From JANRKG01 sp033763635 (GTDB lineage Bacteria > Cyanobacteriota > Cyanobacteriia > GCF-001939115), in assembly GCA_033763635.1 (NCBI GenBank), contig JANRKG010000018.1, positions 1 to 18,176 on the forward strand: a stretch of 18,176 bases of DNA, read 5' to 3'. The notes under the pieces are model-generated. The model saw only the letters and a program-made list of their open reading frames with translations, made no database searches and had not been told where the DNA came from. Made by a program: the position numbers and the translations under genes. Of the stretch, positions 15,459-18,176 are shown one piece after another. Each line of letters starts with the position of its first letter. The first letter of the stretch is position 1.

Positions 15459-15529
15459 AGGTTGATCGGGATTCCCATTGTGATACCGTATCTCCACAAA
15501 GATCAACCGATTCCCCACTCTCGACGCTT

Positions 15530-15916
15530 ATGATCCATGAACAAGCAGTGTTAGATGTCAATCAGGCTTTTTATCGAGCTTTTGAAAAGAAAGATATCAC
15601 TGCAATGGGGGAAGTTTGGTCAAAAGGAACAGCAACTTTGTGTGTCCATCCGGGTTGGGATGTCTTGCGAGGATGGGAATCAATCGGGGGTTCTTGGGAA
15701 CGCATCTTTCGCAACACCAGTTATCTTGAAATTGACACGGATATCATCACAACTGAAATTCATGGCGATCTGGCCTATGTGGTGCTTATGGAAAAGGTGT
15801 TACAGGTATCAGGGGGACGACGCACAAATGCCCGATCGCTCGCGACCAATGTATTCGAGCAACTGGGTCAGCGCTGGTATCTGGTGCATCACCATGCAAG
15901 TCCTGTCATGGATTGA
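15530..15916 (+). CDS. SnoaL-like/NTF2-fold protein (DUF4440-type)
   Basis: 128-residue single-domain protein of the nuclear transport factor 2 superfamily: an N-terminal helix pair (VLDVNQAFYRAFEKKDITAM), the conserved W in MGEVWSKG, CVHPGWDVLRGWESI leading to the second helix (SWERIFRN), then curved strands ending WYLVHHHASPV. Members include small enzymes and binding proteins with a conical pocket; this one is common in cyanobacteria as a stand-alone protein and its ligand is unknown. His residues in CVHPG and in the HHH cluster near the C-terminus line a typical pocket position. No Shine-Dalgarno precedes the ATG. It is divergent from the BMP gene and convergent with the 86-aa gene. Confidence 0.88.
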   Translation: MIHEQAVLDVNQAFYRAFEKKDITAMGEVWSKGTATLCVHPGWDVLRGWESIGGSWERIFRNTSYLEIDTDIITTEIHGDLAYVVLMEKVLQVSGGRRTNARSLATNVFEQLGQRWYLVHHHASPVMD

Positions 15917-15928
15917 GGCAAAGGGGTA

Positions 15929-15957
15929 ATGGGTAGTTTTGATTGCCTATCACCCAT
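15929..15957. terminator. Weak hairpin between convergent genes
   Basis: ATGGGT at 15929-15934 pairs with ACCCAT at 15952-15957, with further partial pairing (AG/CT) inside. It fills the 53-base space between the SnoaL-like gene and the minus-strand 86-aa gene. The stem is short and has no long T run, so this is a tentative terminator. Confidence 0.3.
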
Positions 15958-15969
15958 GATCCATTTCCC

Positions 15970-16230
15970 TTAAGCCCATCGATTCACTTCCTGTTGCAGC
16001 CACGAATCAACGGGTTGGCCATCCCGCCGCTTTAACTCGATCTCGATCACTCTCGTTGCTTGAGAACCGGGGGGAGCGGGTTTGGGGTGAAACAGGATTT
16101 CAAACTCGGCGGGATCGCGTTCTCGTTCGCGCAGCCAATCCTGTACTTTGATCGCTGCAAAGAAGGATTGCCCCTCATCGAAGAGGCGCGTGATTTGCAT
16201 TGCCAGGGTGTAGGGATTGTGACGTGGCAT
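15970..16230 (-). CDS. Small conserved-looking protein of unknown function
   Basis: 86 residues from the ATG at 16230 (MPRHNPYTLAMQITRL). A TTG at 16263 would extend it by 11 Leu-rich residues and overlap the upstream stop codon, but has no clear ribosome binding site; the ATG has none either. The protein is soluble, rich in Arg and Glu in the middle (WLRERERDPAEFEILFHPKP), followed by a strand (ATRVIEIELKRRDG) and an amphipathic C-terminal helix with two Trp. I do not recognise the family. It lies 29 bases after the glycosyltransferase gene on the same strand and is likely the last gene of that operon. Confidence 0.7.
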   Translation of the reverse strand: MPRHNPYTLAMQITRLFDEGQSFFAAIKVQDWLRERERDPAEFEILFHPKPAPPGSQATRVIEIELKRRDGQPVDSWLQQEVNRWA

Positions 16231-16259
16231 CGGCAGAAGAAGTAGAAGGGAACTTGAGA

Positions 16260-17450
16260 TCAAATTATAATCCCCATCTCGGCAAGTCCCTGGCGGAGGC
16301 GATCGGCTTCTGGAGACTGCTGCTGTTCATAGAGGAGGATTGCCTGTCGAAATGCCTCTCGACTGTCCACCAGTTGCCCAATTTGCAGTAGCACCGTTCC
16401 TAAGTTCTGGTGGGCTTCTGGGGATTGGGGATTGTGGTGGATCGATTGCTGATAATGGTCGATCGCCTCCCGAAAACGGTTTTTAACTCTGAGGACTCGG
16501 CCTAACTCACAATGAGCAATCGCAAAGGTTGGATCTATCTGAAGAATTTCTCGATACTGTTTCTCGGCTTCTGTAAGATTACCCTGCTGCTGCAAAAGGC
16601 TGGCAAGATTGAAAGCAGCCCCCAGTTTCAAGGCGGGAAGGAGGGGCTGTTTGAGGGCAGCCCGATAGTGGGCTTTCGCCAGATCTGCGTGATGCAGTTT
16701 GCTGTAGGCAATTCCCAGATGAAAGTGTAGTTCAAATAAAATTGGAACCTCGGTGGGTTTGGCCTGTAGCCCCCGTTTCAACAGTGCCAACCCCTGATCC
16801 AATTCCCCTTCTTGTAGATAAAGCGCTCCCAACTTACTACAAAGATAGGGATCAGTCGGGTGGGTTGCCAGAAAACCTTCCATTGCAAGGCGGGCGCGGG
16901 CCGTTTTGTTTCGTGCTGCGATCGTTTCTGGTTTGTATCCCTCATGCAGCAAGGCCACCTGGGGGATCTCAACAATTTGCCAATGGGGTTCTCGCTGAAG
17001 GAGTTGGGCCACCGAATCATCGACTAATTCGTGGTAGGGGCGCGAGAAACAAACTTCAGGATGGCAGCGAAATAGGCGGGACAGCAGGGAATAGGGAGAT
17101 TGATCTGCTCCCACCTCTTGCCGCAGTAGGTTAATAACAAGATGGCGATCATCCTGGATTGCCTGCCGGATCAGGGGCACCACCTCCGGCACCAGCACCT
17201 CATCTGCATCCAATACCAGCACCCAATCCCCCGTTACATTTCGGAGGCAAGCATTCCGGGCCGCTGAAAAATCATGGTTCCAGTCGAAGAAGGATACCTT
17301 TGCGCCAAACGATCGGGCCACCTCTGGGGTGCAATCGGTTGATCCGGTATCTAAAATCACCATCTCATCCACCAGGGATTTCACACTCTCCAAACATTTG
17401 GACAGCGTTTCTTCCTCGTTCTTGACAATCATGCTCAAGCTGAGGGTCAT
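16260..17450 (-). CDS. GT2 glycosyltransferase with C-terminal TPR repeats
   Basis: 396 residues. The ATG at 17450 overlaps the stop of the upstream RTX gene as ATGA; a TTG 5 codons earlier is less likely. The N-terminal GT-A domain carries the usual family-2 marks: SMIVKNEEETL, DTGSTDCT (34-41), WVLVLDADE (D81-x-D83, metal/nucleotide-sugar site) and a PYHELV segment. From about 195 to the end there are several tetratricopeptide repeats (for example ALYLQEGELDQGLALLKRGL, LGIAYSKLHHADLAKAHYRAAL, LGTVLLQIGQLVDSREAFRQAI), likely for protein contacts. GT2-TPR proteins in cyanobacteria are thought to take part in envelope or protein glycosylation. Cytoplasmic, no membrane segment. Acceptor unknown; the RTX protein is a candidate by linkage (inference). 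Confidence 0.92.
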   Translation of the reverse strand: MTLSLSMIVKNEEETLSKCLESVKSLVDEMVILDTGSTDCTPEVARSFGAKVSFFDWNHDFSAARNACLRNVTGDWVLVLDADEVLVPEVVPLIRQAIQDDRHLVINLLRQEVGADQSPYSLLSRLFRCHPEVCFSRPYHELVDDSVAQLLQREPHWQIVEIPQVALLHEGYKPETIAARNKTARARLAMEGFLATHPTDPYLCSKLGALYLQEGELDQGLALLKRGLQAKPTEVPILFELHFHLGIAYSKLHHADLAKAHYRAALKQPLLPALKLGAAFNLASLLQQQGNLTEAEKQYREILQIDPTFAIAHCELGRVLRVKNRFREAIDHYQQSIHHNPQSPEAHQNLGTVLLQIGQLVDSREAFRQAILLYEQQQSPEADRLRQGLAEMGIII

Positions 17451-17980
17451 GTTGCTGACAACCAATGCCCTACCGGGTAACGTCCATCCGTGGTTTCAAT
17501 AAATTCTACTCCTCGCATCTTCACAATCACGCTTCCGCGATGCAAGACCCAGATGCGATCGTTCCCATGAACTTCTAACGTAACTTCCTCGGAAGAAATG
17601 CGTTCGAGTCGCAGGGTATCGATTCCGGCTTCGTCTTCGATCGTATCGATTCCATCTCCTGGCTGGTAGATATAGAGGTCGTCATCCTCCCCGCCCGCCA
17701 GATAGTCATTTCCCTCTCCACCGACTAAAATATCGTTTCCGGCTCCTCCATAGAGGCGATCGTTCCCACTCCCGCCCTGCAAGAGATCGTCCCCCTCCTC
17801 TCCATGCAAGGTATCATCTCCTTCGTTCCCCAGCAGGACATCGTTATCCCGGCCCCCATGCAGCAGATCGTTTCCTTTACGGCCTACCAGAACATCATCC
17901 CCGTCATAGCCAAAGATCGTTTCCCCTTCATCTCCCCCTTCTAAATAGTCATCTTGCAAAGATCCCTGAATGGCTGCCAT
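17447..17980 (-). CDS. Small RTX (hemolysin-type calcium-binding repeat) protein
   Basis: 177 residues. The ATG is preceded by GGAGG with a 5-base spacer. Residues about 24-98 hold roughly eight or nine glycine-aspartate nonapeptides of the GGxGNDxLx type (for example GGSGNDRLY, GGAGNDILV, GGEGNDYLA), which bind Ca2+ and fold as a parallel beta roll. A C-terminal capping region (about 99-170, YIYQPGDGIDTIEDEAG to FIETTDG) follows. RTX proteins are usually secreted by type I export guided by the C-terminal end; there is no N-terminal signal here. It is unusually small, with no enzyme or adhesion domain. First gene of an operon, overlapping the glycosyltransferase gene by ATGA. Confidence 0.93.
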   Translation of the reverse strand: MAAIQGSLQDDYLEGGDEGETIFGYDGDDVLVGRKGNDLLHGGRDNDVLLGNEGDDTLHGEEGDDLLQGGSGNDRLYGGAGNDILVGGEGNDYLAGGEDDDLYIYQPGDGIDTIEDEAGIDTLRLERISSEEVTLEVHGNDRIWVLHRGSVIVKMRGVEFIETTDGRYPVGHWLSAT

Positions 17981-18008
17981 AACTTCCTCCGCTAATTTCT
18001 TGCGACTG

Positions 18009-18045
18009 TATATAAATAGTCCACCTTAAATTAATCCACCTTAAA
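18009..18045 (-). promoter_or_regulatory. Promoter region of the RTX-GT operon with 11-bp direct repeats
   Basis: TCCACCTTAAA occurs at 18020-18030 and again at 18035-18045, 15 bases apart. On the minus strand this reads TTTAAGGTGGA twice, upstream of a TATATA at 18009-18014 that could be the -10 box about 30 bases before the ATG at 17980. The two repeats would then lie over the spacer and -35 area, where a regulator (OmpR-type or similar) could bind. The regulator is unknown. Confidence 0.45.
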
Positions 18046-18105
18046 CAAGGACTTCCGGAGCCTAAAAAGTTGAAATATCCCGAGATAATTGTCTACATTT
18101 TCTGC

Positions 18106-18176
18106 CTAAGCGAGAGCAATGTCCAACACCATCATGATGATGAAACCTGTGATAACGCCGATCGTTCCTTCCCGTT
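18106..18176 (-). CDS. C-terminal end of a probable ZIP-family metal transporter (partial)
   Basis: The last 22 residues of a minus-strand frame run in from beyond the window edge and stop at TAG (18108-18106). They read REGTIGVITGFIIMM followed by VLDIALA, a hydrophobic terminal helix of the 'GxxxGFxxMMxLDxALG' type seen at the end of ZIP-family (zinc/iron) transporters. The match is short, so the family is a reasonable guess. About 125 bases separate it from the RTX gene, in the same direction. Confidence 0.5.
   Translation of the reverse strand, partial: REGTIGVITGFIIMMVLDIALA

Noticed and set aside
15307..15561. 84-aa minus-strand open frame in the BMP/SnoaL spacer
   Set aside because: It spans the hairpin and palindromes of the divergent promoter region and overlaps the SnoaL-like start; no ribosome binding site or family resemblance.
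16742..17134. 130-aa plus-strand open frame
   Set aside because: Antisense to the glycosyltransferase; proline-rich shadow translation without a domain.
17700..17910. Regularly spaced DNA repeats resembling a CRISPR array
   Set aside because: The period is 27 bases and in frame; these are RTX nonapeptide codons, degenerate at the DNA level and without spacers.
18050..18063. CTTCCGGAG-centred palindrome as a terminator for the ZIP-like gene
   Set aside because: The symmetry has no loop and no T run, so it cannot form a normal terminator hairpin.

Overview
The window looks like chromosomal DNA from a cyanobacterium, probably a filamentous type. The evidence is frequent CGATCG/GCGATCGC (HIP1-type) octamers scattered through genes and spacers, short heptanucleotide repeats of the TTCTGCC/CTCTGCC kind between genes, and several proteins of cyanobacterial or plastid type (a fibrillin-like protein, an At5g03900-like membrane protein). 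Genes are packed on both strands in short operons, and no gene-free stretch reaches 300 bases. I see no tRNA, rRNA, CRISPR array, transposase or integrase gene.

Left part (1-5042): a two-gene tripartite-efflux operon on the minus strand. A periplasmic adaptor (MFP) gene is followed by an HAE1-type RND pump gene, closed by a perfect 27-bp-stem hairpin at 2-58. No TolC-like outer-membrane gene is present, so the outer-membrane partner must lie elsewhere. After a spacer carrying heptamer repeats come a plus-strand membrane protein with two similar winged-helix-like segments (5324-6646), a convergent PAP/fibrillin-like gene (6656-7357, minus) and a DCC-family thiol-disulfide oxidoreductase (7523-8014, plus).

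Middle (8044-11653, minus): the least conventional block. Three genes run in the order winged-helix protein (11653-11000), coiled-coil membrane protein (10972-10235), and a 685-residue multidomain peptidoglycan-acting protein (10101-8044). The last has a lysozyme-like N-terminus, two peptidoglycan-binding repeats and an M23-like domain with an HxE in place of HxH, but no visible signal peptide. I treat this as the best candidate for an undescribed system. The link between the genes is inferred from order and strand alone.

Right-middle (11891-14016, plus): a membrane-anchored NAGPA-type phosphodiester glycosidase gene overlaps, through TGATG, a gene for a membrane-anchored protein with a Vsr/DUF559-like nuclease fold. 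A nested inverted-repeat element (14011-14168) separates these from a convergent orphan Tat-type lipoprotein of the BMP (basic membrane protein/nucleoside-binding) family (14193-15281), with a leader hairpin just upstream of its ribosome binding site. A SnoaL-like/NTF2-fold gene diverges from it (15530-15916).

Right end (15970-17980, minus): a small RTX calcium-binding repeat protein, a GT2-TPR glycosyltransferase joined to it by an ATGA overlap, and a short unknown protein form one operon. Its promoter region carries a pair of 11-bp direct repeats. The last 71 bases hold the C-terminal end of what looks like a ZIP-family metal transporter (minus strand).

Several starts were moved from the longest open frame to positions with good Shine-Dalgarno sequences or stop/start overlaps. 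These choices are explained per gene.
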